This document shows positions 54,146 through 63,245 of a stretch of 63,428 nucleotides of DNA, piece by piece. The translations under genes and the position numbers were made by a program. This DNA is from Terriglobia bacterium. GTDB lineage: Bacteria; Acidobacteriota; Terriglobia; Terriglobales; SCQP01. The stretch lies in contig JAJPKR010000023.1 of NCBI GenBank assembly GCA_021323595.1, positions 1-63,428 of the forward strand. The letters are read 5' to 3'. A model generated the notes under the pieces. That model was given only the letters and a program-made list of their open reading frames with translations. It did no database searches and was not told the origin of the DNA. Every line of letters begins with the position of its first letter. Position 1 is the first letter of the stretch.

Positions 54146-55264
54146 ATGGCGATCGGCAATATTCCAGAAACGGTTGAGGTCCAGCGCCACTCTTCCAGCG
54201 ACTTCGATGTCGAAACCTTGTTTTTCGAGTTGCGCGACGAGCGCGAGCGCAATCGCCGCCGCGAAGCCGTCTTCCTATCGGTAATTTTTCACCTTTGCGT
54301 TTTCATTCTCATTCTTCTGCATCCCAAGCTGCCGGCGTGGCTCACGGCCAGCCATGCGGTGGTGCTGCGCTCGCCGCAAGAACAACTGCAAAACCAGCGC
54401 ATCGTCTATTTGGAGACGCCGCTTAACCCGCCCAAGCCGCGCGTGAAGGTGCGCAGCAACGTGCTCAGCGACCGCGACCGGCTCTTCCATCGCCACCAAC
54501 CGGTGCTGGAGAGCTACGCCGCGCCTTCCTCGCCGCCGCCCGCCGGCGCCTTGCACGCGCCCGTCCCGGCACGGCCCGCCTCGCCTCCGCCGCGGGCGGC
54601 GCAGCCGCGGCCGGAAACCTCCGCTTCCGTCAACAAGCCGCAGCCTGCCGCCGGCAAGAGCGCCGACGCCGGCAAAGAATCGGCGAAGAACGGCCTGCAA
54701 TTGGAGGACATCACCCCGCCGCAGGCGCAGCCGAAGCTGCCGGTGCCGATTCCCGGCATGTCGGCTGCGAGGCAGTTGCGGAATGCCCTGGACGCGGCCG
54801 CCCGCGACCGGGTGGAAGGCGGGCAGAGCGTCGCCGAGATGGGCCGGTTGCCCGCGCCCGGCGGCGCGCCGGGGTATCCAGGCGCGCCAGGACGCGGCGA
54901 AATCGGCAACGGCGTCGAGATTCTCACCGACACGCAAGGCGTGGATTTCAAGCCTTACTTGCAAAGAGTCATCGATGCCGTGCGCAGGAATTGGTATGCG
55001 GTGATGCCGGAGATGGCGTATTTGGGACGCAAGGGCCGCGTCGTCATCACCTTCGCCATCGAGCAAAACGGGTCGGTGCCGGGCTTGCTGCTGGAGTCGC
55101 CATCGGGCACCGCCTCCTTCGATCAGGCGGCGCAGGCGGCGATCAACGCCTCCAATCCCTTCCCGCCGCTGCCTTCTCAGTTCAACGGCCCGGAACTGCG
55201 GCTCCGCTTCTTCTTCTTCTACAACATCAATCCCTACCAGTCTGACATCGGCGGGAACCAGTAA
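54146..55264 (+). CDS. TonB-like energy transducer
   Basis: The 372-residue protein has a cytoplasmic start of about 45 residues, one membrane helix (VIFHLCVFILILLHP), a Pro-rich periplasmic linker (about 125-200) and a C-terminal TonB-type domain (about 275-365). The latter has YLQRVIDAVRRNWYAVMP and RVVITFAIEQNGSVPGLLL. It should span the periplasm and pass proton-motive energy to outer-membrane receptors. The receptor at 24.5 kb is a candidate client. A TATGAT hexamer at 54036-54041 is a possible -10. Confidence 0.85.
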   Translation: MAIGNIPETVEVQRHSSSDFDVETLFFELRDERERNRRREAVFLSVIFHLCVFILILLHPKLPAWLTASHAVVLRSPQEQLQNQRIVYLETPLNPPKPRVKVRSNVLSDRDRLFHRHQPVLESYAAPSSPPPAGALHAPVPARPASPPPRAAQPRPETSASVNKPQPAAGKSADAGKESAKNGLQLEDITPPQAQPKLPVPIPGMSAARQLRNALDAAARDRVEGGQSVAEMGRLPAPGGAPGYPGAPGRGEIGNGVEILTDTQGVDFKPYLQRVIDAVRRNWYAVMPEMAYLGRKGRVVITFAIEQNGSVPGLLLESPSGTASFDQAAQAAINASNPFPPLPSQFNGPELRLRFFFFYNINPYQSDIGGNQ

Positions 55265-55296
55265 CTTTCTCACGCCGAGAGAGTAAACTGGGGCGC

Positions 55297-57123
55297 ATGC
55301 ATCGTCGCCAATTTTGCCAATGGCTCGGCGCCACCGCCGCGGCAGCCGCCGCGACGCGCGCCGGGGCAAGCGGCCTCGGGCCATCCCCGGCGCAAGCCGC
55401 GGCAGCGCCCGCGCTGGACGCCGCCAATTTCGGCCGCGTCGTTCAGGACTACGCCGCCTTCTGCGCGCAAGCGCCGCAGGACCGGATCTTCTATGCCCTG
55501 CGCGGCGGCCAGATCGTGGCCGAGCGCCTCGACGAAAGCAAGTGGCAGCCGACCGGCTGGGGCGATCCGCCGCCCTTGCCGGTCCCCGGCGGCTCGCTCG
55601 ACGGCGTGCCCATGGTTTCGCCGCTGGCCGGCTTGTCGGGGACAGGCCCGTTCCAGCCGACGTGGGACTCGCTGCTGCAATACGAATGTCCCGACTGGTA
55701 CCGCGACGCCAAGTTCGGCATTTGGAATCACTGGTCGCCGCAATGCGTTCCCGAAGACGGCGATTGGTACGCGCGCAACATGTATCTGGAAAAATCGGGC
55801 CAGGCGGCGTTCCACCGCCAGCATTACGGCCCGCCCACGCGCTTCGGCTACAAAGACCTCTGCGCGCAATGGACGCTGCTCAACTGGGATCCGGAAGGGT
55901 TGATGGACCGCTATCAGCGCGCCGGCGCACGCTTCTTTCTCGCCCTCGCCAATCACCATGACGGCTTCGATACCTGGCAAAGCCGCTTTCACCCCTGGAA
56001 CGCCACGCGCATCGGCCCACACCGCGACGTAATCGGAATCTGGGCGGCGGCCGCGCGGCGGCGCGGCTTGCGCTTCGGCGTCACCGTGCATCAGGGACGG
56101 AATTGGTGGTGGTTTCAGCCGGCGCACGGCGCCGACGCCGCCGGCCCGCTCGCCGGCTTGCCCTACGACGGGCGCCTGACCGAAGCCGAAGGCGAGAACC
56201 AATGGTGGCAGGGATTCGATCCGCAGCAGCTCTACTCGGTCAAGCATCCCCCCGACGCGCTGCCCGACGCGAGCTTCGTGAAGAACTTCTATGACCGCAC
56301 CCGCGACCTCGTGGATCAGCACGACCCCGATCTGCTCTATTTCGACAACACCCTCTTCCCGCTCGGCTGGGCCGGCGTGAATGCGGGCGCCTATTTCTAC
56401 AACCACAACCTCCAGACCCACGGCGGGAAAAATGAAGCCGTCACCACCGTCAAGAACGTTCCGGCCAAGTGGACCAAGGCGGTAGTGGCGGATATCGAGC
56501 GCGGGCTGGCGGCCGATATCCTGCCCCATCCCTGGCAATCGGAGACCTGCATCGGCGACTGGCATTACCAGCGCAAGCTCTTCGAGAAGCCGGGAGAATT
56601 CGGCGGCTATCTGCCGCCGCGCGACGTCATTCACTGGCTGGTGGATACGGTCAGCAAGAATGGCACATTCGTGCTGAATATCCCCGGCAAACCGGATGGC
56701 ACGATCGACGCGAAGGAGGAGCGGATCCTCGATCGCATCGGCGCTTGGTTCCAAGGCAATGGGGAAGCGATCTACGGCACGCGGCCGTGGCGGGTGTACG
56801 GCGAAGGGCCGGATACGATCAAGGCCGGCTCGTTCGCCGGCAGTTCCGTGCGGCAGCTTGGCGCCGCCGATATTCGCTTCACGCGCAATCGCGCGGGCAC
56901 GGTCATTTACGCGTTCGCGCTCGGCTGGCCGGAGCAGGCGATCAGCATCCAATCGCTCGGGCTGGCGTCGGCGGCGCGGCCGGGCCGCATCCAGCATGTG
57001 GAGGTCTTGGCCACCGGGGAGAAGCCGCGCTGGCGGCAGTCGGCGGCGGCGCTGCGCGTGGAAGCGCCCCAGCGGCGATCCGATCCCGATTTTACGCTGA
57101 CGCTCAAGATCTTCTTGGCCTGA
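55297..57123 (+). CDS. Exported GH29-type alpha-L-fucosidase
   Basis: The protein is 608 residues from ATG 55297. The start MHRRQFCQWLGATAAAAAA looks like a twin-arginine (Tat) signal. The GH29 barrel has WDSLLQYECPDWYRDAKFG, FFLALANHHDGFDTW, GVTVHQGRNWWWF and the likely nucleophile Asp350 in LLYFDNTLFP; later DTVSKNGTFVLNIPG is typical. A C-terminal beta domain ends the protein. It releases alpha-L-fucose, or a related sugar in divergent members. It is not next to the carbohydrate operon at 17-30 kb but may serve the same lifestyle. Confidence 0.92.
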   Translation: MHRRQFCQWLGATAAAAAATRAGASGLGPSPAQAAAAPALDAANFGRVVQDYAAFCAQAPQDRIFYALRGGQIVAERLDESKWQPTGWGDPPPLPVPGGSLDGVPMVSPLAGLSGTGPFQPTWDSLLQYECPDWYRDAKFGIWNHWSPQCVPEDGDWYARNMYLEKSGQAAFHRQHYGPPTRFGYKDLCAQWTLLNWDPEGLMDRYQRAGARFFLALANHHDGFDTWQSRFHPWNATRIGPHRDVIGIWAAAARRRGLRFGVTVHQGRNWWWFQPAHGADAAGPLAGLPYDGRLTEAEGENQWWQGFDPQQLYSVKHPPDALPDASFVKNFYDRTRDLVDQHDPDLLYFDNTLFPLGWAGVNAGAYFYNHNLQTHGGKNEAVTTVKNVPAKWTKAVVADIERGLAADILPHPWQSETCIGDWHYQRKLFEKPGEFGGYLPPRDVIHWLVDTVSKNGTFVLNIPGKPDGTIDAKEERILDRIGAWFQGNGEAIYGTRPWRVYGEGPDTIKAGSFAGSSVRQLGAADIRFTRNRAGTVIYAFALGWPEQAISIQSLGLASAARPGRIQHVEVLATGEKPRWRQSAAALRVEAPQRRSDPDFTLTLKIFLA

Positions 57124-57135
57124 GCGAAGGCGGCG

Positions 57136-58236
57136 CTAGGTCCAGCGGAACCATTTCAGCGCCAGCAGAAAGGCCAGGCCGCCCCAAAGCGCGACGATCA
57201 GCATCTGCCAGCCTTGCGAAGCCAGGGGCGCGCCTTGCAGGATCACCGCGCGCAAGGCGTCGTTCAGAGCCGTCAGCGGCAATGCGCGGATCAGCGGCAG
57301 CACGGCGTGGGGAAACCGCTCGTACGAGAAGAACACGCCGGAAAACACCCACATCGGCATCGTCACCAGGTTGATGATGCCGCTCGCGCTCTCGATCTTC
57401 TCCGCGCGCGCCGAGGCGAGCAGACCCATCGCGCTGAAGCCGATGGCGCCGATCACGCCCAGGATCAGGATCGCGCCCCATGATCCCATCACCCGCATGC
57501 GGAACAGCCACACCCCGCAGGCCAGCAGCAAAAAGACTTCCAGCAGCATCAGCAGCAGGCGGCTGCTGCCGAGCGCCAGGAGAAAATCGGCGCGCCGCAT
57601 CGGCGTCGCCACCAGCCGCTTCAGCAGTTTGCGCTGCCGCATCTCCACCAGCGCGAAGCCCAGCCACATACCCGAGTTCATGAGGTTCATGCCGAGCAGG
57701 CCGGGAATCAGAAAGTCGATGTAGCGGGCCCCGGGCTCGCTGAACGGCCGGCTCGCGGCCGGCAGTGGATTGCGCCGCCCGGCGGCCGCCTGCAAGGCAT
57801 CGTCGGCCAGGCTGCGGGCGAGCAGGCTCTCGGGCCGGGCCAGATCGAAGCGGTAGGTCACTCCGCCGTTCGCGGGCACGATGACCAGGTCGAACGCGCC
57901 CAGGCGAAAGCGGTCGAGCGCCTGCGCCGCCGGCAAGACCGAAACCTGAAAGCGCCCGCCGCCCAGCGCGGCTGCGACGTGCGCCGACCCGGGACCCGCG
58001 GCCACCGCCACCGGCACGTGCTCCACCGGCGCTTGCCGGAAGGCGATGCCCAAGCCGATGGCGAGCAGCAGGGGAAAGGCGAAGGCCCAAAAGATCACCT
58101 CCGGCTCGCGCAGGAGTTCTTTCATGCGCACCGTCAGCAAGGCGGTGTAGCTGGCCCAGCGGCGGTATCGCAAACGGGATGGCGCGGGCGCGGCGGGTGC
58201 GAGGGGTTCGATTCGCGGTTCCGTCGCCATGTTCAC
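57136..58236 (-). CDS. ABC-2 type transporter permease
   Basis: 366 residues. GTG 58236 overlaps the ATPase stop (GTGA); ATG 58230 is an alternative. It has an N-terminal helix (EVIFWAFAFPLLLAIGLG), a large extracytoplasmic domain (about 65-175) and five further helices, with the ABC2 region YIDFLIPGLLGMNLMNSGMW and VSGVFF-like turn (VFSGVFFSYERFPH). It pairs with the upstream ATPase as a YhhJ/DrrB-like exporter. Convergent with the fucosidase gene, 12 bases apart. Confidence 0.9.
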   Translation of the reverse strand: MNMATEPRIEPLAPAAPAPSRLRYRRWASYTALLTVRMKELLREPEVIFWAFAFPLLLAIGLGIAFRQAPVEHVPVAVAAGPGSAHVAAALGGGRFQVSVLPAAQALDRFRLGAFDLVIVPANGGVTYRFDLARPESLLARSLADDALQAAAGRRNPLPAASRPFSEPGARYIDFLIPGLLGMNLMNSGMWLGFALVEMRQRKLLKRLVATPMRRADFLLALGSSRLLLMLLEVFLLLACGVWLFRMRVMGSWGAILILGVIGAIGFSAMGLLASARAEKIESASGIINLVTMPMWVFSGVFFSYERFPHAVLPLIRALPLTALNDALRAVILQGAPLASQGWQMLIVALWGGLAFLLALKWFRWT

Positions 58237-59177
58237 GCCTCCCGCAGGTGCCGGCCGGTCAGGTGCACGAAGACGTCTTCCAGGCTGGCGCGGCGGGTGC
58301 TCAGGTACGCCAGCGTTAGCCCCTCGCGTTCGAGCGCGGCGATCAGGGCGGGGATGGCGCGATGCGGCTCACGGACGTTCATTTGCACGATCCCGTCGGC
58401 TTGCCGCGCCGCCTGCACGCCGGGCAGCGACTGCGCCCAGTTCAACGCCCGCGCCGCGTCGTTGAGCGCGAACTCGACCACGTGGGGGCCGACGAAGGAT
58501 TCGATCAACTCGCCCGGCGAACCCAAGGCGATAATGCGGCCGTGATCCACGATCGCGACGCGGTCGCAGAGCCGCTCGGCCTCTTCCATGTAATGCGTGG
58601 TTAGCAGCACCGTGCCGCCGGCGCTCTGGAACCGGCGAATCACGTCCCACAACTGGTGGCGGCTCTGCGGATCGAGACCGGTGGTCGGCTCATCGAGAAA
58701 CAGCAATTCTGGATTGCCGACCAGCGCCGTGGCCACCGCCAGCCGCTGCCGCTGCCCGCCGGAAAGCTTGCCCACCCACGCATTCACCTTTTCGGTGAGC
58801 GCCATTTCCTCCAGCACCTCGGTGACTGGCCGCGGGCGAGCGTAAAACGCCGCGAAGAGATTGATCGTCTCGCGCACGGTGAGCTTTTCGCTCAGCCGCG
58901 TCTCCTGCAGGGAAATTCCCATGCGCTGGCGTAGGTCCATCTCGTGCCCGCGCCAAGGCAGCCCGAGAATGCGCACCTCGCCCGCCGTCGGCGCCGATAA
59001 ACCTTCCAAGATTTCGATCGTCGTGGTCTTCCCCGCGCCGTTCGGCCCCAGCAAGCCGAAGCACTCCCCGCGCGGAATCTCCAGATCGAGGCCGCGCACC
59101 GCTTCGACGCCGCCGGGATAGGTCTTGTGCAAGTTCCGGCAGAGAACGGCCGGCGACCCCTCCATGGCTTCCATCAT
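58233..59177 (-). CDS. ABC transporter ATP-binding protein (drug/ABC-2 type)
   Basis: 314 residues. Walker A LLGPNGAGKTTTIE, Q-loop GISLQETRLSEKLTV, signature KLSGGQRQRLAVATAL, Walker B LLFLDEPTTGLD and H-loop LLTTHYMEEAE are all present. A C-terminal regulatory extension (about 225-310) is as in DrrA-like exporters. Its ATG overlaps the antiporter stop (ATGA) and its own stop overlaps the permease start. The three genes are one translationally coupled unit. Confidence 0.94.
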   Translation of the reverse strand: MMEAMEGSPAVLCRNLHKTYPGGVEAVRGLDLEIPRGECFGLLGPNGAGKTTTIEILEGLSAPTAGEVRILGLPWRGHEMDLRQRMGISLQETRLSEKLTVRETINLFAAFYARPRPVTEVLEEMALTEKVNAWVGKLSGGQRQRLAVATALVGNPELLFLDEPTTGLDPQSRHQLWDVIRRFQSAGGTVLLTTHYMEEAERLCDRVAIVDHGRIIALGSPGELIESFVGPHVVEFALNDAARALNWAQSLPGVQAARQADGIVQMNVREPHRAIPALIAALEREGLTLAYLSTRRASLEDVFVHLTGRHLREA

Positions 59178-60442
59178 AGCGAGGCGTCCGGCATGGCGCC
59201 CGCGGCCGCGCTCACCGCTTTGCCGCCGCCCCAGCCGGCAAACAGGCGGCGGTACAGCGTGCCGACCGAAGTCCTATCCACCAAAAACACGGCGACCGAG
59301 GTCAGCACGATGCTGGAAACGATCACCGCATAGGTGACATTCTCCAGGGTCGCGCCCTGCGGCAATCCCATTTGCAGGGGAATTCCCGCCAGCGCCGCCG
59401 CGGCCAGGCCGCGCGGCACCATCGTTCCGATCAAGCTGGCATCGCGCGCCGTCCAGCACCGGCTGCCCGCGAAGCGCACGATCGGCACCCTCGCCGCCAG
59501 GAAGGCCGCCGCGATCGCGCCGCCCGCCGCCAGCCAGCGCCAATCGTGCACCTCGATCGAGAGCCCGATGTACACGAAAAAGAAGGTCTTCAACAGGAAC
59601 ACGATCTCGGAAAAAAAGTCCTTCTCGGTCTGATTGAGCGCGATGGGGCCGAAGAGCCGCCAGACGCCGATGTTTTCGATGTTCCCGATGGTGACGCCGA
59701 AGGCCAGCGCGGCGATCGCGCCGCTGAAACCGATGACCTCGACCAAGCCGAAGAGCAGGAAGACGAAGGCCGGCGTGGTGAACATCGCGTTTTGGATGGT
59801 GCGCACGCGCTGCAGCACCAACGACCAGAACAACGCGCCCGCGATGCCCACCATCGTGGCCACCAAAAATGAAAACAGCACGTGCAGCGCCACATGACCC
59901 GCGTGCAAGCCGCCAAAGCGGTAAGCGTCGAGCAAGCCCAGCGTGATGGCGATGGCCAAGACGTCCCCGCTGGCGGATTCCAGCGCCAGCAGCGCCGCCG
60001 GCTCATGCTCGAGATGCAATTGGCGGGTAAGCGGAATCACCACCGTCGGCGACGCCCCGCCGACCATGGCGCCGAGCAACAGCGCCGCGAAGGGCGGCAA
60101 ATGCAGGAATCGCCAGCCGAGAAAGCCGACAATCGCGAGGCTGGCGGCGAAGCTCAAGCCGCTGAAGACGATGCTCGCCCGCAGCGAACGCCACAGCACG
60201 TCCAAGCGCAGTTCCAGGCCGCCTTCGAACAGAATCAAGATCAGGGCGATGGTGGTGAACGCGGGCCCGACCGCGCCGAAGCTTTGCGGGCTGACGCGGT
60301 GGAATACCGGGCCGAGCAGGAGCCCGACAATCAGCAGAAAAAAGGCGTCGGGAATGCGGGTGCGCTCCGCGATGCCGGCCAGCAGATGCGCCAAAAAGAC
60401 CAGCGCGCCGATGAAGGCTACGACGGTGGCAATCGTCTGCAC
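59174..60442 (-). CDS. Cation/proton antiporter (CPA, Na+/H+ type)
   Basis: 422 residues with about twelve helices. Family features include GLLLGPVFHR, FEGGLELRLDVL, GGASPTVVIPLTRQL, the LESASGDVLAIAITLGLL region (with the conserved Ser/Asp pair) and FFFVYIGLSIEVHDW. It exchanges Na+ or K+ for protons in the inner membrane; the ion is not known. It leads an operon with an ABC-2 exporter, an unusual partner. Confidence 0.9.
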   Translation of the reverse strand: MQTIATVVAFIGALVFLAHLLAGIAERTRIPDAFFLLIVGLLLGPVFHRVSPQSFGAVGPAFTTIALILILFEGGLELRLDVLWRSLRASIVFSGLSFAASLAIVGFLGWRFLHLPPFAALLLGAMVGGASPTVVIPLTRQLHLEHEPAALLALESASGDVLAIAITLGLLDAYRFGGLHAGHVALHVLFSFLVATMVGIAGALFWSLVLQRVRTIQNAMFTTPAFVFLLFGLVEVIGFSGAIAALAFGVTIGNIENIGVWRLFGPIALNQTEKDFFSEIVFLLKTFFFVYIGLSIEVHDWRWLAAGGAIAAAFLAARVPIVRFAGSRCWTARDASLIGTMVPRGLAAAALAGIPLQMGLPQGATLENVTYAVIVSSIVLTSVAVFLVDRTSVGTLYRRLFAGWGGGKAVSAAAGAMPDASL

Positions 60443-60454
60443 AAGGGTTTCGCT

Positions 60455-60715
60455 TCAGTCGTTAGGGCCGGAGCGCGCGGAGGCGATTCGCCGCCGGCTC
60501 AGCCGCCGCCAGTGCTCCATCTCCCCGCACCACCACACAAAGGCCGCGAGCCGTCCCCGATAGCGCCAAAGGAAGCGCAGCATGTCACGCAGTCCGATGC
60601 GCTCGGCTTCCATGCCGGTGAAGGTTTCGATGCGCCACCGCAAGTAGGGACTGCGCCAGGGCCGCAATCGCCAGCCCCGTCCCGCGAGCCAAAGGAAGCG
60701 GAGGCGCGCCAGCAT
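60455..60715 (-). CDS. Small basic conserved protein of unknown function
   Basis: From ATG 60715 (preceded by CAGGGGGAT) it encodes 86 residues rich in Arg and Trp: RLRPWRSPYLRWRIETFTGM, then LRDMLRFLWRYRGRLAAF and EMEHWRRLSRRR. The frame is open further upstream but reads as noise. It ends 12 bases before the antiporter start and may belong to that operon. No domain recognised; the composition suggests a membrane-edge or nucleic-acid contact. Confidence 0.55.
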   Translation of the reverse strand: MLARLRFLWLAGRGWRLRPWRSPYLRWRIETFTGMEAERIGLRDMLRFLWRYRGRLAAFVWWCGEMEHWRRLSRRRIASARSGPND

Positions 60716-60821
60716 ATCCCCCTGATTTTGGTATAGGCGGCGGTCAGTTGCAACCCGGCGCGGCGCGCCGCCCGCCCGCCGAAGGGCGTATTGCAAACTG
60801 GAGCGGCGCTAGAATCAACCC

Positions 60822-61268
60822 ATGCAGTACTCGGCGCTCGTGGGCGATGTGGCCCAGGATTTCAGCCTACCCGATACGGAAGGCACGATACGGCGCCTGG
60901 CGGAGTTCCATCAAGTAGGGCCCACGGCGCTGCTCTTCACTCCCTCCGCGTGCAGTTGGCCTTCACGATGGCAATTTTGGAATTACTTGCGGCACTACGA
61001 CGCGTTCGTGCGCTTCGCCACCGAACTGGTGGTCATCAGCGGCGACGCGGTGAACGACCTGCGCCGCCTGCAAGCGCGTTTGGCCCTGCCCTTCGTCTTT
61101 CTCAGCGATCCGGACGGCCGCATCGCCGAGCGTTATGAGACGGGCCTCGGCGCGGCGACGCTCCTGATTGACCGGCGCGGCATCATTCGCTACCACCAAA
61201 ATGAGCCCTGGCTGCGCCGCACGCCGGCCCACCGCTTGCTCAAGCTGGTCCGGCAAATCGCCGCTTAG
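60822..61268 (+). CDS. Peroxiredoxin/AhpC-TSA-like redoxin with one cysteine
   Basis: The 148-residue protein has the thioredoxin fold of AhpC/TSA proteins: VGDVAQDFSLPDTEGT, ALLFTPSACSWPSRW, LVVISGDAVNDLRRLQ, LPFVFLSDPDGRIAERY and ATLLIDRRGIIRY. The only cysteine is in PSACSWPS where the peroxidatic Cys is expected; no resolving Cys is seen. It may be a 1-Cys peroxidase or a non-catalytic redoxin. It overlaps mutY by 4 bases, convergent. Confidence 0.8.
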   Translation: MQYSALVGDVAQDFSLPDTEGTIRRLAEFHQVGPTALLFTPSACSWPSRWQFWNYLRHYDAFVRFATELVVISGDAVNDLRRLQARLALPFVFLSDPDGRIAERYETGLGAATLLIDRRGIIRYHQNEPWLRRTPAHRLLKLVRQIAA

Positions 61269-62287
61269 CCGGGCAAGCGGGCGGCGGGTGTGTCCGCGAA
61301 GCGCCGGAGAATTTTGCGCGCCAGGCCGGTCAGCGGCAGCGCCGCGCATTCGGCCGGCGACGCCCAGCGAATTGCGCCCGCGGGCGAATGGGCGGCATAG
61401 ACCTCCGCTGTAATATCCGAAATCGTGACTGCATGCCGCAACCGGCCCAGCAGCCGGCCGCGGCCGCGATGGCGCGGCAGTTCCCAAAGCCCGGCCATGC
61501 GGGCGCTCGCTGCGGGCCGTTGCACGAGCGCGATCCGGCCCGCTCTCCGCGCCAAAGCGTAGCGTTCGGTCAGCGGGCGCCGCGCCGCGGCCGGGCGCGC
61601 CGTCTCGCCCTCGCCGCGTGTGCGGCAAGCGGCGCGCCACGGGCAAAGCGGGCATCGCGGACTTCGCGGCAAGCATATCGTCGCGCCGAGATCCATCAAG
61701 GCTTGATTGAAGTCTCCCGGCCGCTCGCGGCCCCAGTCCGCGATCAGCGTTTCCAGCCGCCGCAACGCCCATTCGCGGCCGAGATACCGGCGCATCACGC
61801 GCCGAACGTTCCCATCCACTGCCGCCACCGGCTGCTGGAAAGCGATGCTGGCGATGGCGCCGGCGGTATAGCGCCCGATGCCGGGCAGGCGCCGCAAGAC
61901 GGCGTAGTCGCTGGGGAGCTGCCCGCCCGATTGCACCTGAACCAGGCGGGCGGCGCGCCAAAGTTGCCGGGCGCGGCGGTAATAGCCGAGACCGCTCCAG
62001 AGCGCCAGCACGTCGGCTTCTCGCGCTTCGGCGAGGGATGCGAGATCAGGGAAGCGCGCCAGGAAGCGCTCGTAGTAGCCGGCGGCCGCCGCCACGCGCG
62101 TTTGCTGCAGCATGACTTCCGCCAGCCAAACGCAATAGGGATTGCGCGCTCGCTCCGCGCGCCGCCACGGCAAATCGCGGCGGTGTGCGTCGTACCACGT
62201 GAGCAGCGCGCGCGCCGCGCCGCGCGCCCTCCGGCCGTGCGCCGCGCCCGGTCCAGGGAGCGGGGGCGCGCAGGGGGACGCGGTCAT
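61265..62287 (-). CDS. mutY: A/G-specific adenine glycosylase
   Basis: The protein is 340 residues from ATG 62287; the frame is open to 62320. Motifs are AEVMLQQTRVAAAAGYYERF (catalytic Glu), LWSGLGYYRRARQL, helix-hairpin-helix LPGIGRYTAGAIAS with VDGNVRRVMRRY, and the 4Fe-4S cluster C-x6-C-x2-C-x5-C (CLPRSPRCPLCPWRAAC). A C-terminal NUDIX-like domain recognises 8-oxoguanine (ASARMAGLWELPRH). It removes adenine mispaired with 8-oxoG. Confidence 0.95.
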   Translation of the reverse strand: MTASPCAPPLPGPGAAHGRRARGAARALLTWYDAHRRDLPWRRAERARNPYCVWLAEVMLQQTRVAAAAGYYERFLARFPDLASLAEAREADVLALWSGLGYYRRARQLWRAARLVQVQSGGQLPSDYAVLRRLPGIGRYTAGAIASIAFQQPVAAVDGNVRRVMRRYLGREWALRRLETLIADWGRERPGDFNQALMDLGATICLPRSPRCPLCPWRAACRTRGEGETARPAAARRPLTERYALARRAGRIALVQRPAASARMAGLWELPRHRGRGRLLGRLRHAVTISDITAEVYAAHSPAGAIRWASPAECAALPLTGLARKILRRFADTPAARLPG

Positions 62288-62335
62288 CGCCAGCGTAAGG
62301 AGGGCGCGGGCGCGCCGCAATCGGCGCCGCCCCGA

Positions 62336-63178
62336 TTAGTGGATGCCGCCGGAGCGGCGCGCCAATTCGTCGGCTTTCGCCTGCTCCGCCTTGCGCGCCG
62401 CCAGCGACTTGCTGACCCATTCATTGGCCGCATCGAGATCTTGCCGCGCCGCAGCGGTGTCGGTGCACTCCATATCCGCCTTCTGGCGATACAGCAAGTT
62501 CATGTACGTCATGGCATCCGCGTAATCGGCGCGCAAATCCATGGCCTTCTGCAAACTCGCCATGCCTTCCTCGATCTTGGGCATGGAGGTTGCGGAAAGG
62601 TCGCGGCACGCCTCAACGTCTTTGCGCGAAGGCTTGGGCGGCAAGAGCGGTTTGGTCTGATCGGTGGTCTTGAGCTGTTTGCGGAGGTCGGTGTCGGGCT
62701 GGAAGGTTTCCATCCAATCGATGACCCCGATCGAATAATAGGGCGTGGGATTGTTCGGCTCGAGCTTGATCAGCCGCTGGTAATAGGTGCGCGCGTCGTC
62801 AAGCTTTTTCATGTCGTAATACATCTTAGCGAGACCGGCGACGGCGTTGGCGTTGTTGGGCTGCATTTGCAGCACTTGTTTGTAGACGGCGATGGCCTGA
62901 TTGCCCAGCTGCATGTTCTCCGCCGACGTGCCGCCCGGAACGAACTGCGATTGATAGGCCGTGGCCAAATAGAGGCGGGCCACGATGAAGTCCGGTCCGG
63001 GATCGAGCTTGATCGCGTTCTGGAAGTGCTCGATGGCGGCGTTGAATTGCGCGGCTTTGTAGGCGTCCACGCCCTTATTGAGTTGATCGCGCGCCTCCAG
63101 CTTCGTGCACGCCGTCAAGGAGACAATGCCGCCGGCCAGCGCAACGGCGGCGGCAAGTTTCATCCACGTTCTCATCAT
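62336..63178 (-). CDS. TPR-repeat lipoprotein
   Basis: 280 residues. It has a lipoprotein signal with lipobox LTAC (Cys24), then TPR units (GVDAYKAAQFNAAIEHFQNA, AIAVYKQVLQMQPNNANAVA, ARTYYQRLIKLEPNNPTPYY). Its place next to the exbD/tolR end suggests a cell-envelope role, perhaps with a Tol- or Ton-type complex. Function is otherwise unknown. Confidence 0.88.
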   Translation of the reverse strand: MMRTWMKLAAAVALAGGIVSLTACTKLEARDQLNKGVDAYKAAQFNAAIEHFQNAIKLDPGPDFIVARLYLATAYQSQFVPGGTSAENMQLGNQAIAVYKQVLQMQPNNANAVAGLAKMYYDMKKLDDARTYYQRLIKLEPNNPTPYYSIGVIDWMETFQPDTDLRKQLKTTDQTKPLLPPKPSRKDVEACRDLSATSMPKIEEGMASLQKAMDLRADYADAMTYMNLLYRQKADMECTDTAAARQDLDAANEWVSKSLAARKAEQAKADELARRSGGIH

Positions 63179-63245
63179 CGGCTCGTCCCTTGATATCCCT
63201 TGCAGCCCGCGGCAGCCCTGCTCTCCCTGCTCCGGGCTTCCGCGG

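Noticed and set aside
58195-58225. T-loop-like GGTTCGATTC
   Set aside because: It lies inside the coding start of the ABC-2 permease and has no cloverleaf around it.
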